Of a stretch of DNA of 46,917 bases, positions 25,101-33,030 are shown in pieces. The notes under the pieces were generated by a model. The model was not told the origin of the DNA. It worked only from the letters and a program-made list of their open reading frames with translations, and ran no database searches. Numbering within the stretch: the first letter of the stretch is position 1; the number at the start of each line of letters is the position of its first letter. The stretch covers positions 1 to 46,917 of the forward strand of contig NZ_AUIX01000044.1 in assembly GCF_000423925.1 (NCBI RefSeq). The letters are read 5' to 3'. Source of the DNA: Butyrivibrio sp. VCD2006 (GTDB lineage: Bacteria; Bacillota; Clostridia; Lachnospirales; Lachnospiraceae). The translations under genes and the position numbers were made by a program.

Positions 25101-26528
25101 GAAGCGGTCCATTTTTCATCTGAAGCCCTTAAAAATGCTAAAGACGCAGTAAGAGCTGCTTCAGAAAAAATGGAGAAAGCGCAGTCCATATTTGGCGAAT
25201 GCAATGTGAAAGAGGCATCTGCCAAGCAGAGATATGATGCAGCAGGGAAAGCACTTGAAGATTTTGACGGTGTAGCTCTTCCACAAAATGAGATAGGAGA
25301 GGATTTCAAAGCCAGAGTAAAGGCCGCCAAACAGGAGATAAGGCAGTTAAACGAAAGGAAGGATTCATTTGAGCAGGAAAAACGTTCACTGGAGAGAATC
25401 TTTGATCGTGTAGGAGATGTCTTAAAGCCTATTCAGTTTGGAGACATAATAAAGACTGTTACACTTTCCGAAAAACCGGATGCTCAGTGGGAGTCTATAC
25501 ATAATAATCTAATCCATGTAGAGAAAACCTTCCTATATCAGAAAGAAAAGCTTAAGAGCAGCATAAGAACAACAGTAGCAGAGTTTAAGGACATAGCTCT
25601 TTCTGAAATAGTGAATAAGCTCGGTGCCATCGGCGAGATGCTTGATGATTCTGAGATGAAGGGCGACCGGCTCTATACGGTCAGCGAGAGCATCAGCACA
25701 ATGACAGCTTCCATAGAGAAGATTAATAGCAGGATTGAGACTGATCTAAGGGAGATTGAAAATGACTTTAATGACATTGTAGACCAGTGCATGAATCAGG
25801 GGAAGAGGATGTATCTTGACCTTCGCATGATAGCAGCCAGTTCAAAGGCTCATATTTTTGCGGGCAAGCCTCAGACCCAGATGGTAAAGATGGATCTTCC
25901 TGAGGAAAAAGAGATATCTGAGGAAGCATCAAAGGTTTCGATAAAGACTGAGATTGAGCAGGGGGCTAATGAGATAAAAGAGCTCCTTCGAAGCGGCGCT
26001 GATGAAAAGCAGATCCAGAAGCGCGCCAGAGCTTTAGTCTCAAGTGAAAGGCTTCTTCATAAGTACATACGCCAGGAATCCATAAAGATCAGGGTCTATA
26101 AGATTGATATGAACAGTGCAAACTCTGTATACAAGGGTTGGGAGGAGACACTGACACAGAGTTCCGGTGCCGAGAAATTTGTGGTATTTTTCTCAGTGGT
26201 ACTGACACTCATGAATTATACCAGGTCATCAGCAGGGCTTGTCAGCAAAAACGTCAAGAGTGTGCTGATCCTTGATAATCCTTTTGGAAAAATAACCTCA
26301 GCGCATCTTTTGAAGCCAATGTTTGATATAGCAAAACACTTCAATGTACAGCTGATTTGTCTGTCAGATATCAATAAGAGTGATGTTGTCGGCTGCTTTG
26401 ATTGCGTTATCAAGCTTGTTATAAAGGCACAGAACCTTTCAAACTTCGAAATAATGACGCATGAGGGTAATGAGAGGATAGAGCATGGCTACTATAAGAT
26501 CATGAACGGACAGATGAGTCTTTTCTAA
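22149..26528 (+). CDS. jetC: Wadjet protein JetC, SMC/MukB-like ATPase
   Basis: Motor of the loop-extruding complex, 1459 residues. The N-terminal head has Walker A in LNNGGGKTVLVQLMM (about 42-50). Long antiparallel coiled coils (about 280-640 and 760-1180) flank a globular hinge near 640-740. The C-terminal head has the signature-like TQSSGAEKFVVFFS and Walker B KSVLILDNPFGK, then LICLSDINKSD. The residue after the Walker B aspartate is Asn rather than the usual catalytic Glu. I start at ATG 22149, with GAGGGGG 7 bases upstream; an in-frame ATG at 22125 has none. No frameshift or truncation is seen. Confidence 0.88.
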   Translation: MPQINKIRIVNFGYNDGNRFIPDELYDLSSDKGEALNSLFNLNNGGGKTVLVQLMMQPVHPRAMAGGRHIEDYFGRPGDHSFVLIEWNLDGSDDKLLTGIAIAGSASENTDESLRGNSIRYYTFKTVYENSYSSYSIAALELSKNENGKYVPAPFAYVREKAKASRGILEVYSSDESTKWTKELSEYGIYRSEWETVIEALNKDEGGLNQYFDDAKTSDKLIAKFFIPAIENKMKSVASSGTDSSLETMLINYAKRISEKEAVIRERDTNRRLIEELSDLGKVSDDLYNAGEELSDSIGEVCGFKASIGRKIGIIDESIFGTVNEIQSLDSKIMHIEHEEKSKEYYDASGEYEVAANALSDAKEALDQAREETKVKKHDEDILQSARLYRQILEADSQITTYKKLIEEKENDSEDAETVARLKYSCQLKAKSESEALSQSIDQKDNQIRSKNDELCDSMAEMAKAEKLRNDAKEKHSQFTANLNASKDNTDTKVKTLKIEAVRMLDGFYSEKDIEDVRIKQDANREQTAVSIAKIQNEIKAMDDRKNEIPDELADVKLKLGRLSEEKKVAEDALSEYRTLLDSLIHICSKYSLENSTIFSGRLKSVLQEEIEMTGAKIRKHGQDKQSLEERLKAAKEGHVHILPDIMKYVMSTGVWCQTGEEYITGLMENGAITQEKARDIMERHPEFAFSLLFNNEKDMEKLLAAGNVEWLPASVPLFTMEQVNSLMSGDMESASHLAAYDKEYFADRSGYYGRLEDEIRVKEEKLQRLNERLRDSEEEKKLVEKFDYSEDWSSLQEKAIAELQEKIFSLEGRRKELEEEQERIKEKIDALKDDLNHEEKRLRELTMWIESFAELSIMLTKENEWYTKMQEASVILKNSESSYKKACDEVTKCQDELTSFENERKQQADHLDHIRTVLENTGSAKEAEIVEGSLEELYSQYQTLLGSLSESLDNLRVNLDKSQQDRAEYEKELGDYECDKSEYEAVHFSSEALKNAKDAVRAASEKMEKAQSIFGECNVKEASAKQRYDAAGKALEDFDGVALPQNEIGEDFKARVKAAKQEIRQLNERKDSFEQEKRSLERIFDRVGDVLKPIQFGDIIKTVTLSEKPDAQWESIHNNLIHVEKTFLYQKEKLKSSIRTTVAEFKDIALSEIVNKLGAIGEMLDDSEMKGDRLYTVSESISTMTASIEKINSRIETDLREIENDFNDIVDQCMNQGKRMYLDLRMIAASSKAHIFAGKPQTQMVKMDLPEEKEISEEASKVSIKTEIEQGANEIKELLRSGADEKQIQKRARALVSSERLLHKYIRQESIKIRVYKIDMNSANSVYKGWEETLTQSSGAEKFVVFFSVVLTLMNYTRSSAGLVSKNVKSVLILDNPFGKITSAHLLKPMFDIAKHFNVQLICLSDINKSDVVGCFDCVIKLVIKAQNLSNFEIMTHEGNERIEHGYYKIMNGQMSLF

Positions 26529-26638
26529 TCTGATATTAGAATGATGCCAAAATGTTAACAAAAAGTAGGTTGAACTATTTGTTCATGAAGTTTTTTCTAA
26601 CGGTGGAATATTTAATACCAAAGAGCTTTGTTATGATG

Positions 26639-26674
26639 AAAGTCCTGCGGAAATGTGGGACTTTTGTTATTTTG
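26639..26674 (+). terminator. terminator downstream of the Wadjet operon
   Basis: AAAGTCC (26639-26645) pairs with GGACTTT (26658-26664), a 7-bp stem with a 12-base loop, followed by TTGTTATTTT. It closes a 150-base gap after jetC and precedes the operator cluster. Confidence 0.6.
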
Positions 26675-26676
26675 GC

Positions 26677-26698
26677 AATATGTTACAAATAACATATT
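26677..26698. promoter_or_regulatory. XRE operator copy 1
   Basis: A perfect palindrome, AATATGTTA-CAAA-TAACATATT, with 9-base arms and a 4-base centre. It is one of three copies in front of the XRE gene. Confidence 0.8.
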
Positions 26699-26705
26699 AT
26701 CGCTA

Positions 26706-26727
26706 AATATGTCATTTGTAGCATATT
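26706..26727. promoter_or_regulatory. XRE operator copy 2 (degenerate)
   Basis: AATATGTCA-TTTG-TAGCATATT matches the consensus arms with one change in each. It starts 29 bases after copy 1. Confidence 0.65.
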
Positions 26728-26782
26728 TTAATATTGCGCATTGGTATGTTATTAAAAACAAGTATTTGCTGCTATCAACAAA

Positions 26783-26804
26783 AATATGTTATACTTAACA
26801 TATT
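26783..26804. promoter_or_regulatory. XRE operator copy 3 over the -10 box
   Basis: AATATGTTA-TACT-TAACATATT is identical in its arms to copy 1 and lies 106 bases further on. It contains the TATACT -10 (26790-26795), with a TTGCTG -35 candidate at 26766-26771 (18-base spacer). It is followed at once by GGAGGG and the GTG start. A bound XRE dimer would block polymerase, giving autorepression. Confidence 0.8.
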
Positions 26805-26817
26805 GGAGGGCGAAATA

Positions 26818-27144
26818 GTGAGCAAAAACGAAATGGATGCGATATTTGAACAGATAAATAAACTGAATAAGCCAATTTCTACGAAAGAGCAGGATCATGG
26901 AGAGGGTATAAATAGTTCATTAAGCGATGTACTAAATGGGATATCGGAAGAAATACAAAGAGTATTGGATGATAATAATTTTACACAGGAAGATTTGTGT
27001 GAAATAACAGGAATGTCTCAGTCCAATATAAGTAAGATACTCAATGGTAAGGTAGCTCCAAGGATTGATACCTTACAAAAGATAGCAGCATCAACACATA
27101 CAAGATTAGTTATAAGCTTTGAGAATATTGAAAAAGAGGACTGA
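26818..27144 (+). CDS. XRE-family helix-turn-helix regulator (antitoxin-like)
   Basis: DNA-binding regulator of 108 residues. The C-terminal helix-turn-helix reads NFTQEDLCEITGMSQSNISK followed by ILNGKVAPRIDTLQKIA, and the N-terminal arm is acidic. I chose GTG 26818 because GGAGGG lies 7 bases upstream and the third operator ends just before it; the longer frame from 26734 runs through the promoter. It sits one base ahead of the ATPase start and likely represses the trio through the three palindromes, in the manner of a toxin-antitoxin antitoxin or defence-system control gene. Confidence 0.8.
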   Translation: MSKNEMDAIFEQINKLNKPISTKEQDHGEGINSSLSDVLNGISEEIQRVLDDNNFTQEDLCEITGMSQSNISKILNGKVAPRIDTLQKIAASTHTRLVISFENIEKED

Positions 27145-27145
27145 T

Positions 27146-28270
27146 ATGGCACATATTGATTCTATAGAGATAAATGGTTACAGAGGAATAAAAGCATTAG
27201 CTGTCTCGGATTTTTCAAAAATAAACCTTGTCGTAGGTGATAATAACAGTGGAAAGACATCGTTTCTGGAGGCTTTTCAGCTATTATTTGCCAATACTCA
27301 ACTGGGAACATTGAAAAGTGTTATTAATCAGAGAACTGTGCTTAGCCCCGATAAGAGTAGTTTTTACATTTCATTTATAAAAATGTTCAATATGGAACAG
27401 AATTCTGATCAGTTGGAATTTGATATTTCCGCAGAAAGCAGTAGTGGAATGCTTCGATTTCAGCTTAGTGGGAATGAACACAGCATTTCTGGTGATGAGG
27501 CTATTCAATTATCCATTTTGTCTCAGCGTGAAAAACTGCAGTATAAAAGGAATTCTGCTGTTTTGCCGGAAAAGGCAAAAGTATTCACAGGAAAAATTGT
27601 TGCTCAGACAGGAAAAAAGGTTTCCCAACAGGAAATCAGATGTACATCTTTGGATACAGGGTTCTCTGGTGTCTCTTTAAAAAAAGAGATTCAGTACATC
27701 CCTTCATTTGGACATCTTCGATACGACCTTTTGCAAAATATTGTAGAGAATCCAGAATACAAAAAGCTGGTAATTGATATTCTTAAACAGTTTGATAATA
27801 AAATTGCAGATATCTGTTATACCAAAGCGGATGATGGATCTTTTATTGAAACCATTATAACTGAGACTGGGGCTAATATGCCTTTCTCAGTATACGGTGA
27901 TGGCATTAAAAAGATTCTTTATATTCTCAATAAGCTCTTTGATTCTATGGATTCAGTATTGTTGATTGACGAAATTGAGACAGGGCTTCATAAAAAATAT
28001 TACGACATATTATTCCCTGTAATATTTGCATTGGCAAATAAGCTGAATGTCCAGCTGTTTATTGCAACTCATAGTGTGGAAGCAATAGATGCGATATTAA
28101 AATATGGTGATTATGATAAAAGGGAAGAGAAAGAGGATCCAATTAAGGTTATTACACTTAAGAGAATTGAATCAAAAGATGGAAAGGAAAGTAATATAGT
28201 TGCCAGAAATGTTACAGGGAACTATGTGTATGAAAACAGAAAAGTTTTTGAATATGAGGTGCGCTTATGA
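27146..28270 (+). CDS. OLD-type AAA ATPase of an ATPase/Toprim pair
   Basis: The 374-residue ABC-like ATPase begins HIDSIEINGYRGIKAL, with Walker A GDNNSGKT (31-38). Walker B is SVLLIDEIETGLHK (about 270-283), followed by FIATHSVEAID, the layout of AAA_15/OLD proteins. Classical OLD carries a Toprim nuclease in the same chain; here it is separate, encoded by the next gene with a 4-base overlap. This is comparable to PARIS and other split defence pairs. The ATG at 27146 has AGAGGA upstream. It probably senses an invader and controls the partner. Confidence 0.8.
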   Translation: MAHIDSIEINGYRGIKALAVSDFSKINLVVGDNNSGKTSFLEAFQLLFANTQLGTLKSVINQRTVLSPDKSSFYISFIKMFNMEQNSDQLEFDISAESSSGMLRFQLSGNEHSISGDEAIQLSILSQREKLQYKRNSAVLPEKAKVFTGKIVAQTGKKVSQQEIRCTSLDTGFSGVSLKKEIQYIPSFGHLRYDLLQNIVENPEYKKLVIDILKQFDNKIADICYTKADDGSFIETIITETGANMPFSVYGDGIKKILYILNKLFDSMDSVLLIDEIETGLHKKYYDILFPVIFALANKLNVQLFIATHSVEAIDAILKYGDYDKREEKEDPIKVITLKRIESKDGKESNIVARNVTGNYVYENRKVFEYEVRL

Positions 28271-29016
28271 TGACAGAATTAGTACTTGTAGAAGGCGTGT
28301 CTGATGTTCAATTGATCAGCTATTTCATGCAGAATGTATATGGATGGAAATACAGGAATAGTAATGCACTGGGGATAACTGAGCTTGATAAATATGAGCA
28401 TATAGAAAGCTTGTCAAAAGGAGAAAACCAGCTTGTATTATGCGGCGTTGGAGGGAATGGCAAATTTGCTTCATTTATTGATAAACATCGCATAAACGCA
28501 ATGATTGTCGAAAAAGATATAGCATCTTTGATGGTAGTAACCGATCGAGATGAAGATAATGATGCTAAGATAGGAAGAAGAGTTAATAAGGCGCTTGAGA
28601 ATGTAACAGCAAAATCAGGGGAATGGATAAGCAATCATATAATAGATTTGTTTGGCCAAAATAAATTAGTTAATACTTTTTTACTGATAATTCCAACTAA
28701 CGAAAACGGTGCATTGGAAAGAGTTATTATAGATGCACTGGAGGATATCCCAGAAGAAAAAGGGCTTATCGGGGAGGTGATTAGATTCATTGAGGATTTA
28801 AAAAGAGAAATGGTTCCGGATTTAAACCATGCAAATAAATATAACAAGGCCACTGTTGGAACGTTCTTTAGTGTCAGGGATCCACAAAATGCAATGCGTT
28901 CTTTTGGAACATTTATCTCCAAGATTGATTGGGCTCAGTCAGAGTCTCTTAAAACACTTTTTGAGCCGTTTAGTTACTTGGGTAGGGAGAAACCAATTGA
29001 TAATCAAATTACGTAA
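28267..29016 (+). CDS. Toprim-like (DUF3226-type) effector paired with the ATPase
   Basis: Candidate nuclease of 249 residues. The first strand is TELVLVEGVSDVQLISYFM (Glu9, Asp13 as Toprim acidic residues). A DxD-like strand follows in LMVVTDRDEDNDAK, then IPTNENGALERVIIDAL, which matches the C-terminal DUF3226 pattern. The protein lies directly behind the OLD-type ATPase and overlaps it by four bases. Toprim partners of such ATPases are nucleases or, as in PARIS, tRNA-cutting enzymes; which applies here is unknown. No terminator follows before the next regulator. Confidence 0.72.
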   Translation: MMTELVLVEGVSDVQLISYFMQNVYGWKYRNSNALGITELDKYEHIESLSKGENQLVLCGVGGNGKFASFIDKHRINAMIVEKDIASLMVVTDRDEDNDAKIGRRVNKALENVTAKSGEWISNHIIDLFGQNKLVNTFLLIIPTNENGALERVIIDALEDIPEEKGLIGEVIRFIEDLKREMVPDLNHANKYNKATVGTFFSVRDPQNAMRSFGTFISKIDWAQSESLKTLFEPFSYLGREKPIDNQIT

Positions 29017-29111
29017 AATTTGAACTGGCGGTTTATTTTCTATTATTGATAGTTGTGTTATTATATTCAGACGGGATGGCGTTGAAGATTCTTTTTACAG
29101 AGGAGGCGACC

Positions 29112-29423
29112 ATGGACATAATGAATGTTTTTGTAGATATGCAGGCTACCGGAGAACGTATAAAGCAATTACGACAGGAGAGGAAAATAAAGGTATTCGA
29201 GTTGGCAAATGCACTTGGACTGGAATCCGAGCAGGCCATATATAAGTGGCAACGTGGTCAGTGCCTGCCAAATGCGGATAATCTTGTAAGACTTAGCATA
29301 CTGTTTGGATGTCATATTGAAGATATCCTTATTCATAACATTACAGAAGAGGACGAGAGTCCTCTTCTTCCTGTTATAGGGTATATTAAGAAACATATAA
29401 TGCTGTTATGGGAAAATGTATAA
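29112..29423 (+). CDS. XRE-family regulator, paralogue of the tRNA-array regulators
   Basis: The 103-residue helix-turn-helix protein reads QATGERIKQLRQERKIKV, then QAIYKWQRGQCLPNADNLVR and ILFGCHIEDILI. The same frame of residues (ATG..I..LR, YKWQ.G..LP..DNLV, I.DII) recurs in the proteins at 38098 and 39891. AGGAGG lies 6 bases before ATG 29112. A C-terminal hydrophobic tail (VIGYIKKHIMLLWENV) is special to this copy. Target unknown; it sits between two defence operons. Confidence 0.8.
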   Translation: MDIMNVFVDMQATGERIKQLRQERKIKVFELANALGLESEQAIYKWQRGQCLPNADNLVRLSILFGCHIEDILIHNITEEDESPLLPVIGYIKKHIMLLWENV

Positions 29424-29485
29424 TGATCTGCTCTGTTGGATATATTGTTTTGGGGCTGGATACTTGAGAAGCCAGAGCCTGGAGA

Positions 29486-29510
29486 AGGACCTATGGGTCC
29501 TCATTTTTTT
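29486..29510 (+). terminator. intrinsic terminator
   Basis: AGGACC pairs with GGTCCT (6 bp, loop TATG), followed by CATTTTTTT. It separates the regulator gene from the MazG/helicase operon. Confidence 0.7.
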
Positions 29511-29623
29511 GCAATGAAAGTGAGAAGGCTTTTTGTGCGTGTGGGAAAGTCTGAAACATTTATTAAGGATAGGAACGGATAAATATATAAAATTGAATTT
29601 GTAGTATACTTATTGTAGTTGCT

Positions 29624-29836
29624 TTGAAATGTTTTCGATGCTTTCAGTGGAGTCCTGATTATGATAAGCAAGCTGCAACAGAAGAACTTGCAGATATCAT
29701 GAACTACTGCATTCAAATGGCTGACAAGATGGGGATAAATATCGAAGAAGCTATTATGGCTAAAATCAAGAAAAACGCAGAGAAGTATCCTGTTGAAAAG
29801 AGTTACGGGAGCAGTAAAAAGTATACGGAGTTATAG
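29624..29836 (+). pseudogene. 5'-truncated MazG-like nucleotide pyrophosphohydrolase
   Basis: The frame reads FQWSPDYD then TEELADIMNYCIQMADKMGI and ends NAEKYPVEKSYGSSKKYTEL. This is the C-terminal two thirds of a MazG/RS21-C6 dCTP-pyrophosphatase-like protein: the metal-binding EELADI helix is present, but the upstream ExxE helix is missing. Only a TTG without a ribosome site is available as a start. It ends four bases before the helicase gene, as in related operons where the full-length enzyme comes first. Either a decayed first gene or a start outside normal rules. Confidence 0.6.
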
Positions 29837-29839
29837 AGC

Positions 29840-32629
29840 ATGGAACAGAATCTGTTTTTAACGAACTACACAGAACAAACTTTTTTGGAGCGTCTTAAGG
29901 ACAATCTTAGGAGCTGTAATAAGTTTTGCTTTTCTGTTAGTTTTATAAAAAAAGCAGGACTTGTTTATATAATAAAAGATATTGAATCTGCATTACAACG
30001 TGGATGTGTTGGCAAGCTGATAACTTCAACGTATCAGAATTTTACGGATGTGGAGTCGCTCATCCGATTTCTTCAGCTGCAGGAAAGCTATGATAATTTT
30101 GAATGCCATCTTGATTTTGAGAGTTTTCATGATAATGGATATTCTGTAATTGGGTATCACTCCAAAGGCTATTATTTTGAATTTGATGACAGAGCAGAGT
30201 TGATTATAGGCTCATCCAATATTACCAAGTATGCTCTTAAGAAGAATGTGGAATGGGACTTAGCTGTTATAAGAAATTCTGAGTCAGAAGTATTCCTGGA
30301 AATGCAAAAGGAGTTTGAAGATAAGTGGAAAGGGACCTTTGCCGTAGACAGGGAGATTATTAACAGGTATAAGAAGAAAATAGATTTTGCAATTGAATGT
30401 TGGGATATGGACTATGGTCAGAAAATCGAGAATGTCCGTCCTAACTATATGCAGCATAAAGCCTTAAAGGAACTCAACAGATACAGAACGATGGGGAAGA
30501 AAAGAGCCCTTGTAGTGGCTGCGGCTGGCTCCGGGAAAACATTTCTGGCAGCGTTTGATGCAAGAAATTTTGATCCGCGAAGGTTATTATATGTTGTTCA
30601 TGAAGGTTCAATAATGCAAAAATCCCTTGAAACATTTCAGGATGTTTTTGGCTCAGAGAAGACATATGGCATTTATAGTCAGTCATCGAAAGAATTAGAT
30701 GCGGATTTTTTATTTGCAGGAAACATTATACTTAGCAGATCATTGGAGCTGTTTAGAAAGGATGATTTTGACTATATTATCCTGGATGAATGCCATCATG
30801 CCACAGCAGATTCTTACAGGAAGATTATTGATTATTTTGATCCGGAATTTCTTATAGGGCTGACAGCTACTCCGGAGCGAATGGATAATGAGGATGTTTT
30901 CGACCTTTTTGACTCAAATGTTCCTTATGAACTTAGGCTTCGCGATGCGATAATCAATGATCTGGTTGTGCCGTTCAGATATTATGGCATTAGAGACAGC
31001 CTTGTTGACTATGGATTGACCAAAGATAAGGAGAGGCAACTCATTTCACAGTTGGCCTCGGCTGATCACTGCGATTTCATCAGAGATAAGATAGAGCTGT
31101 ACAGACCAGAAGGAAAACTTAAAGCACTCGCTTTCTGTAAAAACAGGACACATGCCATGATGATGGCTGAAGAACTGGGAGAGTATTACCATACTGCATA
31201 TCTTACAGGACTTAACACTGTTACAGAAAGAAAAAGTGCATATGATGATCTGCAGGATGATGGCAAAGAACTCGAGATAATATGCACAGTTGATATTTTA
31301 AATGAAGGTGTTGATATCCCGGGAGTCAACATGGTGTTATTCCTGCGGCCAACAGAAAGCTCAACTATTTTCATTCAGCAACTTGGGCGTGGACTTAGAA
31401 AATATGAAGGCAAATCATATGTTACAGTCTTAGACTTTATCGGTAATAGCTATAAGAGAAGTGTTCAGGTGGCATTTGCGTTGGGTAGTCTTGCAAAGAA
31501 TTTTATTCTGGAAAAGAGGCTTATGCAGAGCCTTGTAAAGGATGATTTCAAGGCTCTGGGACTATCTGATTATGGTGTTAGGGTTCATTTTGACGAGGAA
31601 AGTCAGACTGAAATTATTAAGTATATTGATAATGAGAACTTTAATGGTATCAACTACCTAAAGCAGGATTATTACAACTTCAAAAAGTATAGTAATAGCG
31701 AGTTTTATCCTAAGCACATGGATTATCTTAACAATGACTGTGCTCCGGATATTATGCGGTTCTTTAATACAAAAATAGGTGGAAGAAAGACATGCTGTTA
31801 TTATAGTTTTCTTGTGGGGATAGGAGAGGAAAACCTGCCACTGTTCACTGATTCTCAGATGGCATTTATAAAATATGCCTCGTCATTGCTCCCATTAGTG
31901 AGATGCCATGAGTATGAAATAATAAAGATGCTTATGAACGGTGGTATGGAAGAAAAAGCGATTTATGATTTCTTTGAGCAGGATATTGACCATTTTAAAG
32001 CTGAAGAAGTAGAGCATGCCATAAGATTTATGATGAAAAACAAGGCTATTGTCCAAGATGGGAGTAGCTTTGCACTTAATGTTACTATGGACGATCAGCT
32101 TCGAGAATATCTGGAAGACTTAATTGAGTATGGCCTTGTCAGATATGATTCGGAATACATGAATCATGAGAAGTTTGTGCTGTGGAACAATTACCGAATG
32201 GATCAGGTTCAGTTAAAAATGCTTAAGGACCCGGATCATAATCAGAAGGGGACATATTTTTATGGCGATGAGGTTATAATCTTTGCTTCCCTGAAAAAGG
32301 ACGCCTCACTGGAGGAACGACTGAATTATAAGGATAAATTCCTGGAGGATAACCTATTCCAATGGGAATGTGAAAATAATATATCATCATCTGATCTGCA
32401 GTCGCTACGATTATCCAAATATGCGCATCTTTTTATAAGAAAGGTTGCAGAAGAGCATGGTGTGCGATTGCCATATACTTATGTTGGGACTGGAGTTTTT
32501 TCCAACGAAAGGAAACAGGAAAAAATTGACCAGACAACCGGCAAAACAAATGTAACATATCTTTATGATATAGGAATGGAGGAAGTGCTTCCGGAATATC
32601 TTCAGTATGATTTTGGAATTGCACAATAG
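29840..32629 (+). CDS. PLD-nuclease/DEAD-helicase/DUF3427 protein
   Basis: Large predicted nuclease-helicase of 929 residues. The N-terminal phospholipase-D-like domain has GYHSKGYYFEFDD and LIIGSSNIT (His107, Lys109, then GSxxN). The central SF2 helicase has Walker A AAAGSGKT (about 229-236), motif II LDECHHA (about 315), GLTATPERMD and motif VI QQLGRGLRKYEG. The rest is the DUF3427 region of this family. Such proteins occur in defence islands beside MazG and NUDIX genes; they probably unwind and cut invading DNA. The start follows TACGGAG. The next gene begins two bases after the stop. Confidence 0.88.
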   Translation: MEQNLFLTNYTEQTFLERLKDNLRSCNKFCFSVSFIKKAGLVYIIKDIESALQRGCVGKLITSTYQNFTDVESLIRFLQLQESYDNFECHLDFESFHDNGYSVIGYHSKGYYFEFDDRAELIIGSSNITKYALKKNVEWDLAVIRNSESEVFLEMQKEFEDKWKGTFAVDREIINRYKKKIDFAIECWDMDYGQKIENVRPNYMQHKALKELNRYRTMGKKRALVVAAAGSGKTFLAAFDARNFDPRRLLYVVHEGSIMQKSLETFQDVFGSEKTYGIYSQSSKELDADFLFAGNIILSRSLELFRKDDFDYIILDECHHATADSYRKIIDYFDPEFLIGLTATPERMDNEDVFDLFDSNVPYELRLRDAIINDLVVPFRYYGIRDSLVDYGLTKDKERQLISQLASADHCDFIRDKIELYRPEGKLKALAFCKNRTHAMMMAEELGEYYHTAYLTGLNTVTERKSAYDDLQDDGKELEIICTVDILNEGVDIPGVNMVLFLRPTESSTIFIQQLGRGLRKYEGKSYVTVLDFIGNSYKRSVQVAFALGSLAKNFILEKRLMQSLVKDDFKALGLSDYGVRVHFDEESQTEIIKYIDNENFNGINYLKQDYYNFKKYSNSEFYPKHMDYLNNDCAPDIMRFFNTKIGGRKTCCYYSFLVGIGEENLPLFTDSQMAFIKYASSLLPLVRCHEYEIIKMLMNGGMEEKAIYDFFEQDIDHFKAEEVEHAIRFMMKNKAIVQDGSSFALNVTMDDQLREYLEDLIEYGLVRYDSEYMNHEKFVLWNNYRMDQVQLKMLKDPDHNQKGTYFYGDEVIIFASLKKDASLEERLNYKDKFLEDNLFQWECENNISSSDLQSLRLSKYAHLFIRKVAEEHGVRLPYTYVGTGVFSNERKQEKIDQTTGKTNVTYLYDIGMEEVLPEYLQYDFGIAQ

Positions 32630-32631
32630 GT

Positions 32632-33030
32632 ATGAAAACAGTAAACGTGGTCGCAGCCATAATATGCGACAACTATGAACATAAAACAAAAGTATTTGCA
32701 ACACAGCGCGGATATGGTGAATTCAAGGACGGCTGGGAATTTCCTGGTGGAAAGATTGAAGAGGGGGAAACACCACAGCAGGCCCTTGTAAGGGAAATAA
32801 AGGAAGAACTAGCGGCGGATATTGAAGTTCATGACTTGGTAGAGGTCGTTGATCACGACTATGAAAAATTCCATCTTCATATGCACTGCTTTTGGGCAAC
32901 AGTAAAAAATGGGGAGCTTTATTTGTTGGAACATGAAGCTGCCAAATGGCTGACAAAGGATACCATATCCGATGTCGATTGGCTTCCTGCTGATAAGGGA
33001 TTGGTAGAAAAGATAAAAGAGAGTTTATGA
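32632..33030 (+). CDS. NUDIX hydrolase, MutT-like
   Basis: Pyrophosphohydrolase of 132 residues with a complete Nudix box: GGKIEEGETPQQALVREIKE followed by EL, giving GX5EX7REUXEE. The opening VVAAIICDNYEHKTKVFATQ and C-terminal VDWLPADKGL fit 8-oxo-dGTP-type MutT. It is translationally coupled to the helicase (two-base gap) and overlaps the HNH gene by four bases. In this operon it more likely alters nucleotide pools or a signal nucleotide during defence than serves housekeeping; that is inference. Confidence 0.88.
   Translation: MKTVNVVAAIICDNYEHKTKVFATQRGYGEFKDGWEFPGGKIEEGETPQQALVREIKEELAADIEVHDLVEVVDHDYEKFHLHMHCFWATVKNGELYLLEHEAAKWLTKDTISDVDWLPADKGLVEKIKESL

Noticed and set aside
29046..29111. 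Longer start for the XRE gene at 29046
   Set aside because: AGGAGG is correctly placed for ATG 29112 and the family's conserved part begins there.
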